Shown piece by piece: positions 1 through 6,957 of a DNA stretch of 25,387 nt (the stretch's first letter is position 1; each line of letters opens with the position of its first letter). Under the pieces are notes generated by a model. That model searched no databases and was not told the DNA's origin. It saw only the letters and a program-made list of their open reading frames with translations. Source of the DNA: CAYSRM01 sp964475205 (lineage in GTDB: Bacteria > Verrucomicrobiota > Kiritimatiellia > UBA8416 > CAYSRM01); contig CAYYVQ010000041.1 in assembly GCA_964475205.1 (NCBI GenBank), positions 1 to 25,387 of the forward strand, given 5' to 3'. The translations under genes were made by a program, and so were the position numbers.

Positions 1-42
1 CGTCTGCTTGCCTACGGCAGCACACGCCACGCCAAGCGCCCC

Positions 43-90
43 AGCGGAGTCGCGCAGGAGCACGACCTCTATTTACTGTACGGCTCCGCT
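43..90. repeat. Short inverted repeat at left window edge
   Basis: AGCGGAG at 43-49 is matched by CTCCGCT at 84-90, with a 34-nt spacer. It lies in a palindrome-rich stretch (1-260) that carries no convincing gene. The plus strand is open from the window edge to a TGA at 97-99, but all three plus frames are similarly open, so coding cannot be claimed. The arms are short and could be chance. Confidence 0.3.
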
Positions 91-120
91 ACAGGATGAA
101 TGCAAACTTGACTGATGATT

Positions 121-154
121 TCCCGACCTCCGCCGCAAGGCGGCAGAGTCGGGA
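121..154. repeat. REP-like hairpin
   Basis: Nested inverted repeat. The outer arms are TCCCGAC (121-127) and GTCGGGA (148-154). The inner arms are CCGCC (130-134) and GGCGG (139-143), around a GCAA tetraloop. It sits on the 3' side of a REP-associated transposase. REP sequences are GC-rich hairpins of this size, so a REP unit is plausible but unproven from one window. Confidence 0.55.
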
Positions 155-203
155 TCGCCCCCAACCGTGAACCGTGCCGGGCCGCGCGGGAGCGATCAGG
201 AAT

Positions 204-253
204 GCCGGTGCATCCCGATACACGCCGAAGCGTCGTGATCGGGACGCACCGGC
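204..253. repeat. Long REP-like palindrome, 16-bp arms
   Basis: The arm at 204-219 (GCCGGTGCATCCCGAT) pairs with 238-253, 15 of 16 positions, with one A/G difference. The 18-nt centre carries a further short CACG/CGTG pairing. Together with the 121-154 hairpin it forms a pair of structured repeats 95-220 bp downstream of the transposase stop codon, the usual neighbourhood of REP/REPIN units. Confidence 0.6.
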
Positions 254-279
254 ACCGGCTCAACGTTTCCACCAATTAA

Positions 280-297
280 GGGGTCGAACCACGGTAA
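280..297 (+). repeat. Left 18-bp inverted repeat of RAYT segment
   Basis: Perfect 18-bp match to the reverse complement of 1209-1226. It begins 50 bp downstream of the transposase stop codon. Bases outside it (AATTAA) are only partly shared with the other end. Confidence 0.7.
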
Positions 298-347
298 CAT
301 GTCACTCATCAATACTTTACCCCATATTGAGCGTGCATTGTAAGCCG

Positions 348-1097
348 TTAGCGCTTGTTTTCTGGTGCCGAAAAGGCGACGTAAGTAACCGATGACTCCC
401 TGACTGTCCAGTAACCCGACCTCACCTCAGATACCGTGAATTCCCGACGCCGCGTTGTCCTTTCCTCGATCGTTTGGATGAATGACTCCCGACCCACCGC
501 AATGCTCTCAGTCCACATAGGCTCGCGCAGGAGTTCATGGTTGGCTACAGCTTCGTCAACAGCAAATGCGTAGTTCCTCGCAAACGCCAGTGGGCACGTT
601 TCGCCAACCCACTTCATGGCTTCGGTCTTGTCCAGAAGCCGGTACCGCTTGCGCAGCCCGACAATCTCCGCATATCCGCACCACTCCCACTCTCGAGGAT
701 GTTCTACCACGCCAACCCGTACCATGTTCATGTCGATGTACTTCATACAGTTCCAGACATACTCGCCCCGGTCGACCATGGTACAATGGAAGCGCCCATC
801 CCAGAACGCCCCTCGCCGCTTCTTTCGAATGTTGTAATACTCGGCAAACTCACCCTCCAGCTTCTGCATCATGGCGCTGAGTTCTTCGGGGTACGAGCTG
901 GTCAACAGAAGGTGTGTGTGGTTCGAGGTAATGCTGTAGTTCAGCACCTTCACCTGAAACGACTTCAGCGCCATTCGCAGACGTTCACGGTATTCGTTGC
1001 GGTCCTTCGCAAAACGGAATAGAAAACTGCGGTTGTGACAACGATGTGTCACATGATAGGCGTAGCCGGGGAGAATATAGCGATTCGATCTTGGCAT
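348..1097 (-). CDS. REP-associated tyrosine transposase (Y1_Tnp, HUH)
   Basis: Single-strand DNA transposase of the IS200-like/RAYT family, which nicks REP-type hairpins through a 5'-phosphotyrosine. From the chosen ATG the protein is 249 aa and begins MPRSNRYILPG, the usual RAYT opening. HUH residues are H60 and H62 (N-H-T-H-L-L-L). The likely nucleophile is Y120 in KYIDMNMVRVG, the counterpart of the family's Y-I-x-x-N-P-V-R-A-G. A W-x-W-C-G-Y box follows at ~137-142. The frame continues 16 codons upstream to 1145, but those residues do not look like the family, and GAGAGG lies upstream of 1097. The frame is intact with all catalytic residues, so it may be active. REP-like palindromes lie just downstream, and an 18-bp repeat lies on each side. 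Confidence 0.9.
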   Translation of the reverse strand: MPRSNRYILPGYAYHVTHRCHNRSFLFRFAKDRNEYRERLRMALKSFQVKVLNYSITSNHTHLLLTSSYPEELSAMMQKLEGEFAEYYNIRKKRRGAFWDGRFHCTMVDRGEYVWNCMKYIDMNMVRVGVVEHPREWEWCGYAEIVGLRKRYRLLDKTEAMKWVGETCPLAFARNYAFAVDEAVANHELLREPMWTESIAVGRESFIQTIEERTTRRREFTVSEVRSGYWTVRESSVTYVAFSAPENKR

Positions 1098-1208
1098 GCG
1101 TAAATCATACCTCTCAAAGCTCTTAGATTCAATAAATACACCCAAAAAGCGTGGCTAAGAGCAATCAGTACCCACAACAAAGGACCTATCTCACTGCCCC
1201 ACAGTCAC

Positions 1209-1226
1209 TTACCGTGGTTCGACCCC
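1209..1226 (-). repeat. Right 18-bp inverted repeat of RAYT segment
   Basis: Perfect inverted match to 280-297. It supplies the last codons and the stop (TAA, 1209-1211) of the truncated restriction-enzyme frame, so the frame ends inside the repeat. Confidence 0.7.
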
Positions 1227-1457
1227 CTTTGCTTTGGTCGGCTCAGTTGAAAGTCCTTTTCCTTCGTCAAATACAAGTTCTTTCTGCCCAAATTGTTTTC
1301 GTTTTTTCGGCTTCGGAATTGGAGTAATAAATTCAGCTCGGCGGCGCGTTTCAATGATCTGCTGGGTCGGCTGACCGCTGTCATCAAGTTCCCAATGGCG
1401 CAAGGGGTACTTGTAGGGGGAATTCAATACAGGTTGTTCAAAAAACTGGTCTGCCAT
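1209..1457 (-). pseudogene. N-terminal fragment of a type III-like restriction enzyme (Res subunit)
   Basis: An 82-codon frame starts at ATG 1457, with GGAGA about 9 bases upstream. Residues 1-72 match my recollection of the N-terminus of a widespread DEAD-helicase restriction subunit: MADQFFEQPVLNSPY, then HWELD, QPTQQIIE.RRRAEFITP, PKPKKRK and FDEGKGLSTE. Family members run on for roughly 1000 residues; here similarity stops after residue ~72. The remaining ten codons read into the RAYT-flanking inverted repeat and stop. The helicase and nuclease parts are not found on the other side of the element within this window. This is a decapitated gene, cut by the RAYT segment or by a rearrangement at its edge. 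It starts 13 bp after the HTH gene. The family call rests on memory of the motif. Confidence 0.7.
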
Positions 1458-1470
1458 TACTTGTCTCCAA

Positions 1471-1653
1471 TCATTCCGCAGACTTTCCTGACTTGATCCA
1501 CTTGTTCACCTCGCTCACATCGAACTTCCAAAGGCGTCCGACCTTATGAGCAGGCATACTCTTGACTCTGATCCAGCGATGGATCGTATCCTTACTGACA
1601 CCCAGGTGTTCTGCAATTTCCTCAAGTGAATACCAGCGTTCTGGTCCTGACAT
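1471..1653 (-). CDS. Excisionase-type helix-turn-helix protein (HTH_17)
   Basis: A 60-aa protein, nearly all one MerR/excisionase-like winged-helix domain: W-Y-S-L-E-E-I-A-E-H-L-G-V-S-K-D-T-I-H-R-W-I, then K-V-G-R-L-W-K-F and a C-terminal V-N-K-W-I. It probably binds DNA and regulates its own operon. The start at 1653 is chosen because GGGAGG lies about 9 bases upstream; the longer frame to 1722 lacks this and crosses the promoter. It is followed after 13 bp by the truncated restriction gene. Small HTH proteins of this type commonly precede restriction-modification genes, so it is likely the surviving first gene of a lost system. Confidence 0.82.
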   Translation of the reverse strand: MSGPERWYSLEEIAEHLGVSKDTIHRWIRVKSMPAHKVGRLWKFDVSEVNKWIKSGKSAE

Positions 1654-1678
1654 CAATCTCGCCTCCCAATTACGGCAA

Positions 1679-1708
1679 AGTATATGTTTCCATTTTATGC
1701 ATTGTAAA
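1679..1708 (-). promoter_or_regulatory. Sigma-70-like promoter of the HTH/restriction remnant
   Basis: On the minus strand TTTACA (-35, 1703-1708) and TATACT (-10, 1679-1684) are separated by 18 bp. Each box matches consensus at five of six positions. The predicted start lies about 20 nt upstream of the HTH start codon. Confidence 0.62.
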
Positions 1709-1780
1709 ACAGACTTATACATACCAAAAGCAAGAGCGCTCCAGCAAGTCTTTTTGTATTGTTATTAGTGAAGCGTAGCA

Positions 1781-1806
1781 CCTGTCTGCGTGCAACGCAC
1801 AGGCAG
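1781..1806. repeat. Imperfect palindrome downstream of the glycosyltransferase
   Basis: CTGTCTGCGTGC and GCACAGGCAG form an imperfect hairpin with several mismatches. The perfect core is TGCGT/ACGCA. The surrounding 1724-1923 has no gene and is rich in small GC palindromes, for example GGAGCTCC near 1868. No U-run follows, so it is not a canonical terminator. Confidence 0.35.
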
Positions 1807-1923
1807 ATGACCGGCCCCGGAACCGACCCGCCTTCGCGCTTTGCTTGCTACGGCCAGGCAGGCATAAGGAGCTCCGATGCCGCCGTCGCCGGAGACTATG
1901 GCAACTGCAACAAGCTTCTCTGC

Positions 1924-2994
1924 TCAGGTTACACTTTCAAGAAGCGAGATAATCCTGCTCTTATCTATAAGCCGATAATGTTCTTCAAGTCTTTTGGACT
2001 GAGCTGCGCAAATATTTTTCCGCATCACAGGATCAGTCATAACCCTATACACAAGAACCGCCAGTTCAATCGATGATATATCTTCAAACAGAACTCCGCC
2101 GGCTTTTACGACTTCAGGCATACCGCCGGTTTTCCTGGCTACAACCGGAGTCTCATGCGCCATGGCTTCAAGAAGAGGAAGACAGAAACCTTCGTGCCTG
2201 CTGGCAGAAACAAACACATCGGCCTTCTGATAACATGCGGAGAGTTCGTCTTCTTTAACAAATCCGGCAAAGCACGCATTTGCCAGGTTCAGACGCGACG
2301 CATAAAGACGAAGCATTGAACTGTAACGGGGGCAACTTTGTTCAGAACCAACAATAAGGAGGCGGGTATTAGAGTCGATCTCATTGTATATCCACGCGAA
2401 CATCTCTATGAGCTCTTCGATACGCTTATTGGGCACAAGCCTCCCGACAAATAGAATGTTCCTAACCCGGTCGCCCAGAAGACGGGACATAGCCCGGTTC
2501 GGAGGAGGCGATTCACCCGGCCTTGCACAAACCAGCGGAAGAATGGTTATGTTCGCTGCAGTATGCTGCCCTGCATCGACGGCATTAAATTCAGAATCAG
2601 ACCATACCCCGATGGCCGCGGCAAGAACATCCGGCAGCTCAGCCCTGGACCTCCTGAGCTGTAAGGCAAGAGCGTCGTCAAAACCGTCAAAAAACTCTGG
2701 AGGCGTTATGTTATGATATCGGACAATCCGCCGGGCTTCTGAATTAAGAAACAGAAGCGTCGATTCCGAAGCAATGGAATAGTGGTTAATCACTATATCC
2801 GACAGAGTGTCTCTATAGTCGCCCAATTCAAAGCAATCGTTTTGCATGCCCTCGGCAATATTCCCCGGAGGCGCATAAATATCGGACCGGTAACCGTGCT
2901 TCCTGAATATATCGCGCAAAACCCTTGCTTCACGCGATATAGCATCCCCGTCCGCATATCCTGCAACCAGTTGATTTACAGCGTCGATCTTCAT
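1924..2994 (-). CDS. GT4-family glycosyltransferase
   Basis: A 356-aa retaining GT-B glycosyltransferase that transfers sugar from a nucleotide-activated donor, probably in surface glycan assembly. The C-terminal donor-binding half (from ~170) is typical of GT4: FVGRLVPNKRIEELI (R185, K190), LLIVGSE, then the E-x7-E motif E268/E276 in RHEGFCLPLLEAMA, followed by TPVVA and GGMPEVV. The N-terminal acceptor half is less conserved and starts at MKIDAVNQ, with INHYS and YHNITPP segments. No membrane segment. The start lies 3 bp after the stop of the preceding gene, so translation is likely coupled. It is the last gene of a three-gene operon. Donor and acceptor cannot be predicted. Confidence 0.92.
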   Translation of the reverse strand: MKIDAVNQLVAGYADGDAISREARVLRDIFRKHGYRSDIYAPPGNIAEGMQNDCFELGDYRDTLSDIVINHYSIASESTLLFLNSEARRIVRYHNITPPEFFDGFDDALALQLRRSRAELPDVLAAAIGVWSDSEFNAVDAGQHTAANITILPLVCARPGESPPPNRAMSRLLGDRVRNILFVGRLVPNKRIEELIEMFAWIYNEIDSNTRLLIVGSEQSCPRYSSMLRLYASRLNLANACFAGFVKEDELSACYQKADVFVSASRHEGFCLPLLEAMAHETPVVARKTGGMPEVVKAGGVLFEDISSIELAVLVYRVMTDPVMRKNICAAQSKRLEEHYRLIDKSRIISLLESVT

Positions 2995-2997
2995 AAA

Positions 2998-3450
2998 TCA
3001 CTCGCCTTCTGTTATAGAAGGCTCACCCGACTCCTCTATTCTCCGAACCCGCTGTTCAAGTTCAAGAAACGTCTTTTCCCTGGCACGGCGCTCCATTTCA
3101 AGCTGTCCCATAAATTGAATGTTGATACTGTTCTGGGCAAAGGACATCCAGTCATGCTGGTACCGTAATACCTTCCACAAAAAAAGGCGGACCATGTAGG
3201 CTAACCTGCCGACCGGACCTCGCGGGGCAGGCAACTGAAAGCGAGCTGTGTCAACGCAGTTCCGGCTCCGTAACAATGCGGCATGACGATGCTGAAATTC
3301 GGATTCGTCCCTGCAACTGCCCAGATCCAGCACAGGCCGCTCCCTGCGAAGCGCTTCTTCCAGGCCGCTGTCACACAGCTTTTCCGCCTCACGTTCAATT
3401 TCGCCGCCAAGCGAGTCGCTCCGGTCTTGCCCGTTTACAAGTATCTCCAT
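2998..3450 (-). CDS. Small coiled-coil protein of the glycan operon, function unknown
   Basis: A 150-aa protein. Residues 1-60 are highly charged (E/R-rich). Residues ~72-100 hold a basic, aromatic, possibly membrane-associating segment: P-R-G-P-V-G-R-L-A-Y-M-V-R-L-F-L-W-K-V-L-R. The end (~100-145) is a charged helix that probably forms a coiled coil. From memory, the 'P-x-G-x-x-x-x-x-x-x-R-x-x-x-K-x-L-R-W/Y-x' segment followed by an N-rich helix often stands before methyltransferase or glycosyltransferase domains in polysaccharide clusters; here it stands alone. It may tether or scaffold the glycosyltransferase encoded next. GGAG lies ~10 bases upstream of the ATG. No catalytic motif was seen. 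Confidence 0.72.
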   Translation of the reverse strand: MEILVNGQDRSDSLGGEIEREAEKLCDSGLEEALRRERPVLDLGSCRDESEFQHRHAALLRSRNCVDTARFQLPAPRGPVGRLAYMVRLFLWKVLRYQHDWMSFAQNSINIQFMGQLEMERRAREKTFLELEQRVRRIEESGEPSITEGE

Positions 3451-3593
3451 GTAATTTCAACTCCCATAGACTTGCATTTCATCCTCTTCCACCGCAAAAA
3501 TGCAACAGGCGCTACCCCGGCCATAAAACCAAACCTACTGCAGGATCGAACAGATTACGGCCTGCTCACTTCCCGCCAGAAGCCTGCAATTCT

Positions 3594-4373
3594 TCATGCA
3601 TTATTGCTGAACCTGCATTTCAAAGCCCTGGCGGTCGCAGTAAAAAAATCGTTCCGGAAACCTACGCGTTTTATCCCGGCAGGCCCGGCGCTCAACAAAC
3701 AATCTCGCAAATCTATATCATCCAATGAATCAACTTCATCGGCTTCAATGAGCGTTCCATACGTGCCCATAACCGTTTCTTCACCTTTAAAAGGCAGTGG
3801 ATCAGAGCCCGCTATAATCCCCATTCCCTTTTTTCGCGCCAGCTTCATCGGACCAGGTTCAGGGTACCCGTATGGCCGCAACGTTGAATCACCGACAACA
3901 AGATTGCCGGCATCAAAGAATTCAACAAGCTGCGTAACCTTTCTTCCCCTTTCAAACATCCACTTTCCCGGCGCCCAGCCGACAGCAGGAACGCCGCCTG
4001 CATCCAGCGTGGCATGAATGATATCCTTCGCAGGCAAACCATCCATATCCGGTTTTTCAACAAGCAGAGCAAGTATCTCGAGCTTTTCCCCCGAAACAAC
4101 CTGGCGTCCGGGGAAAATCCTCACTGTCTCCTGTTCCCCGGACATCACAGAGACCGACAATCCTCCTGCTGAGGTTTTAACGCGGCATTGCCCGGTTTGA
4201 ACATTGCCCGATTTAAGAGCCTTAAAAAAATCACAGTCATATCGCTCCGCCAGTAAAGCCACCCTGACGGCAGCAGCATCTAAATTGCCCAGGTTAACGG
4301 CCAAATGACTCAACGCCTGATCCGTCCGGTACAGCGAGTAAAAATGCACATGCGCATCTATTATGAGTTTCAT
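3594..4373 (-). CDS. PHP/amidohydrolase-like protein
   Basis: A 259-aa protein opening MKLIIDAHVHFYSLY. The D-x-H-x-H sequence (D6, H8, H10) is the metal-binding start of PHP and amidohydrolase TIM-barrel enzymes. A later GSDPLP (aspartate in a 'GSD' turn, ~197) would fit the C-terminal metal ligand. The middle histidines of classical PHP enzymes are not evident, so activity is uncertain. The frame extends to a TTG at 4382, but the ATG at 4373 has GGAG nine bases upstream. It is first in the minus-strand operon with the coiled-coil protein (143 bp downstream) and GT4. A role in glycan processing or phosphoester hydrolysis is inferred only from context. Confidence 0.72.
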   Translation of the reverse strand: MKLIIDAHVHFYSLYRTDQALSHLAVNLGNLDAAAVRVALLAERYDCDFFKALKSGNVQTGQCRVKTSAGGLSVSVMSGEQETVRIFPGRQVVSGEKLEILALLVEKPDMDGLPAKDIIHATLDAGGVPAVGWAPGKWMFERGRKVTQLVEFFDAGNLVVGDSTLRPYGYPEPGPMKLARKKGMGIIAGSDPLPFKGEETVMGTYGTLIEADEVDSLDDIDLRDCLLSAGPAGIKRVGFRNDFFTATARALKCRFSNNA

Positions 4374-4428
4374 CTGCTGCAACTCCGTTTTCTTTCAACA
4401 ATCATGCCCGCTTATTCCCCGCAAAGCA

Positions 4429-4467
4429 AAACCTTTTCAAGGCGGAAATTCTAATTGCAAAAGGTTT
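4429..4467. promoter_or_regulatory. 9-bp inverted repeat between divergent operons
   Basis: AAACCTTTT (4429-4437) is mirrored by AAAAGGTTT (4459-4467) with a 21-bp spacer. It lies in the 240-bp divergent intergenic region (4374-4613) that must hold promoters for both glycan operons. It could be an operator or a hairpin. No convincing -35/-10 pair was found next to it. SD GAGGG at 4601-4605 serves the plus-strand gene. Confidence 0.35.
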
Positions 4468-4613
4468 ACAGCGAAACAACAAAGATCTGAGCGCATCGAC
4501 TCGACCTCGAACCCGGCGCCCTGTTTTACCGCTAATCCCCTGACTTTTCGCTTTCCGAAAGCTTGAATTGACTATATTGTAAATTATTTGAATGCAAATA
4601 GAGGGCTTCACAC

Positions 4614-5624
4614 ATGTTGTCTCCAATACGTCTTTATAAGACATTAACAGATTATAAAAAGAACAGGGTCGAAGCGCGAGAGCTTCCCATGCGCCTGTGG
4701 GTGGAAAGCTCAAGCCGATGCAACCTGAAATGCGTCATGTGCCCCAACAAGGCGCTGGATCCGGATCAGAAAACCGTTATGGAATTCGATCTGTTCACAA
4801 AAATTGTAGATGAAGCTTCGGAATTCGTTAATGACATTTATCTGCACCACCGAGGCGAGCCGCTGACTAATCCAAGACTGGACGAAATGATTTCTTACGC
4901 AAAAAAAGCGGGAATCAGCACACGCTTCCATACTAACGGATGCCTGATGAACAGCGAGTGGGCGCAACGCCTGCTGGAAGCAGGGCCGGACCTGATTTCA
5001 TTCTCCGTCGACGGATTTGAGAAGGAGACATACGAACAGATCAGAGCAGGCGGGAACTTTGAAACAACTGTGGAAAACATAACCCGGCTGGCGCAGATGA
5101 GAAAAAAACGCGGTCTGCGACGCCCTTACCTGGTAGTGGAAAAGATACGGTTCAAGAACCCTTCCAGCTGGGAAAATGCTGATAAGGTTGCAGAACTCAA
5201 GAAGAAGTTCCTGGAAGCCGGCGTCGACGAAGTCATAGAAAAAGACGAGTATATCTGGGCAGAGGAAGACGCACCTGAACCGGAAACGCCAAGACAATAC
5301 GCTGTCTGCACCTTCCCGTGGTACGGAATGGTTATACTGGCCAACGGAACGGTAACTGCTTGTCCGCAGGACTTCGCTGGAAAAATGAAGATGGGCAATG
5401 TCTCCGAGCAAAGCATAAAACAAATATGGAACGGGCCGGCCTACAGGGAACTTCGCGGCAAATTCAAATCCGACCTCGATTCCCTACCCCTCTGCCGCAA
5501 ATGCGACCGACTGCACAGAAAAACCATTGGAGGAGTGCCTTTTCAATATATGTTCACTTTCCTCATAGACCATGTTGTAGGATACAATAAATTCAGAAAA
5601 ATTATCGGCACCTCGGAAAGGTGA
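4614..5624 (+). CDS. Radical SAM/SPASM domain protein
   Basis: A 336-aa radical S-adenosylmethionine enzyme. The radical SAM cluster motif is C36-x3-C40-x2-C43 (R-C-N-L-K-C-V-M-C). Family signatures follow: HHRGEPLTNP (~78-87), a TNGC near 107-110 and ISFSVDG (~128-134). The C-terminal SPASM region has C232, C250, C294 and C297 with G-N-V-x-x-Q-S-I-K-Q-I-W-N between them, so it likely carries at least one auxiliary Fe-S cluster. Such proteins modify peptides or sugars. Its pairing with a GT4, and the glycosyltransferase operon across the divergent promoter, suggest a glycan- or lipid-related substrate, but none can be named. SD GAGGG lies 8 bases before the ATG. It overlaps or abuts the next gene. 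Confidence 0.9.
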   Translation: MLSPIRLYKTLTDYKKNRVEARELPMRLWVESSSRCNLKCVMCPNKALDPDQKTVMEFDLFTKIVDEASEFVNDIYLHHRGEPLTNPRLDEMISYAKKAGISTRFHTNGCLMNSEWAQRLLEAGPDLISFSVDGFEKETYEQIRAGGNFETTVENITRLAQMRKKRGLRRPYLVVEKIRFKNPSSWENADKVAELKKKFLEAGVDEVIEKDEYIWAEEDAPEPETPRQYAVCTFPWYGMVILANGTVTACPQDFAGKMKMGNVSEQSIKQIWNGPAYRELRGKFKSDLDSLPLCRKCDRLHRKTIGGVPFQYMFTFLIDHVVGYNKFRKIIGTSER

Positions 5625-5641
5625 CTTACCGGCAATCAACA

Positions 5642-6841
5642 ATGAAAATACTGCTGCTGGCTCCACACCCCTTTTACCAGGATCGGGGAACACCTATAGC
5701 GGTAGATCTCCTCGCCAGGACTCTTGCCGCAAGAGGTGAATCGGTGGATATACTCGCCTACCACGAAGGCGAAAAGAGAGATTATCCGGAAAATGTAACA
5801 GTGCGCCGCATTGCGCCGCCGCCAGGGGTTAAGAACATAAGACCGGGTCTGTCGGCAAAAAAACTTGTTTGCGACGCAGGCATGATGTTCGAAGCGCTGT
5901 CCATGGCCGGCAAAGGAAACTACGATGTGATTCATGCCGTTGAAGAATCGGTGTTCATGGCAATGCTGATAAAAAAACGTCGCGGCATACCGTACATCTT
6001 TGATATGGATTCATCAATGCCCGCGCAGATGGCACAAAGCCATCCTTTCATGAAAATATTTCTTCCATTTCTGGGCTGTATGGAAAAAACAGCCATACGC
6101 GGCGCTTTGTCAGTGGTCCCTATGTGCCGGGCGCTTGCCGCGCAAGCCGTCAAAGGAGGCGCCGCGGATGTGCGGGTGCTGCACGACATACCGTTGACAG
6201 AGCGTCCAGGTGAAAAACACGTAAATGCCGGAAAATTGCCCCGCGGAAAAATCACTTTTCTCTATCTTGGCAACCTGGAACAATACCAGGGGGCTGATCT
6301 AATGCTGAACAGCTTGCAGATTGTGTTGAAAACATTCCCCGAAGCCACACTGATAATTGCAGGCGGAGCTCCAAATCATATCGCGAAATACAAAGCCATG
6401 GCAGCACGGCTTGGCGCTGAAAAGCAAACTCATTTTCTCGGGCCGAAGCCGACGAATATGATGAAAAGCCTCTTCGAACAGGCGGACATACTGCTCTCCC
6501 CCAGGCTCTCCGGCACAAACACCCCGATGAAAATCTACTCGTACATGGCTTCGGGCAAACCTGTTGTGGCAACAAACCTTCCTACACACACACAGGTGCT
6601 GAACCGGGAAACAGCCGCACTTGCCGATCCCTACCCGTCCCAATTTGCCGCGGCAATGATTAAACTGGCCGGCAACCCCGAGCTGCGCCGGAAGATCGGC
6701 AACAATGCAAAGAAAAAAGCAGCAGAAAAATACAGCCATGCAGCATTTGTGCGCACTGTAAACGAATTATACGATTACATCCGGCAACAAACCGCAAATA
6801 CGAAACAAAACATCCAAGCCGGCCTTCGACAGCAACCCTAG
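5642..6841 (+). CDS. GT4-family glycosyltransferase
   Basis: A 399-aa GT-B glycosyltransferase from the ATG at 5642, opening MKILLLAPHPFYQDRGTPIA, with the usual GT4 N-terminal Rossmann strand and acceptor loop. The C-terminal half has FLYLGNLEQYQGADLML, LIIAGGAP, and L-S-P-R-L-S-G-T-N-T-P-M-K-I-Y-S-Y-M-A-S-G-K-P-V-V-A-T-N. The last replaces the classical E-x7-E with the NTP-x-K-I-Y-S-Y variant seen in one GT4 subgroup. An alternative GTG at 5621 would overlap the radical SAM stop and add seven residues; neither start has a strong SD. Cotranscribed with the radical SAM gene. Probably cytoplasmic or membrane-peripheral. Confidence 0.9.
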   Translation: MKILLLAPHPFYQDRGTPIAVDLLARTLAARGESVDILAYHEGEKRDYPENVTVRRIAPPPGVKNIRPGLSAKKLVCDAGMMFEALSMAGKGNYDVIHAVEESVFMAMLIKKRRGIPYIFDMDSSMPAQMAQSHPFMKIFLPFLGCMEKTAIRGALSVVPMCRALAAQAVKGGAADVRVLHDIPLTERPGEKHVNAGKLPRGKITFLYLGNLEQYQGADLMLNSLQIVLKTFPEATLIIAGGAPNHIAKYKAMAARLGAEKQTHFLGPKPTNMMKSLFEQADILLSPRLSGTNTPMKIYSYMASGKPVVATNLPTHTQVLNRETAALADPYPSQFAAAMIKLAGNPELRRKIGNNAKKKAAEKYSHAAFVRTVNELYDYIRQQTANTKQNIQAGLRQQP

Positions 6842-6917
6842 CCCGGACATCTCATTTCCCCATCCACACACGCTCTCACATACTCACACACATGGCTTGC
6901 CGGGAAGCTATACAGTT

Positions 6918-6957
6918 TGACAGGCGCTTACCCTGGAAACTGCACAGGGTTCTGTCA
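6918..6957. terminator. Hairpin in the convergent intergenic region
   Basis: Two nested pairings: TGACAG (6918-6923) with CTGTCA (6952-6957), and CCCTG (6931-6935) with CAGGG (6945-6949). It lies at the 3' end of the GH20 gene and includes that gene's stop codon. The convergent position suits a terminator, but no U-run follows on either strand. Confidence 0.35.

Larger units (their letters stand above)
280..1226 (-). mobile_element. RAYT element bounded by 18-bp inverted repeats
   Basis: GGGGTCGAACCACGGTAA at 280-297 is repeated exactly, inverted, at 1209-1226. The 947-bp segment contains one gene, a Y1 HUH transposase. The right repeat coincides with the point where a restriction-enzyme reading frame stops resembling its family, so it looks like an element boundary. 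RAYTs are normally domesticated and not flanked by classic terminal repeats, so calling the repeats true ends is an inference. No target-site duplication is obvious outside them. Confidence 0.6.

Noticed and set aside
1..99. Possible 3' end of a plus-strand gene entering from the left
   Set aside because: All three plus frames are open for most of this stretch, which also contains inverted repeats. No family motif was seen.
6842..6900. CA-rich stretch (cacaca) as a CRISPR or tandem repeat
   Set aside because: Only irregular dinucleotide-like runs; no repeat-spacer structure. No CRISPR array was seen anywhere in the window.
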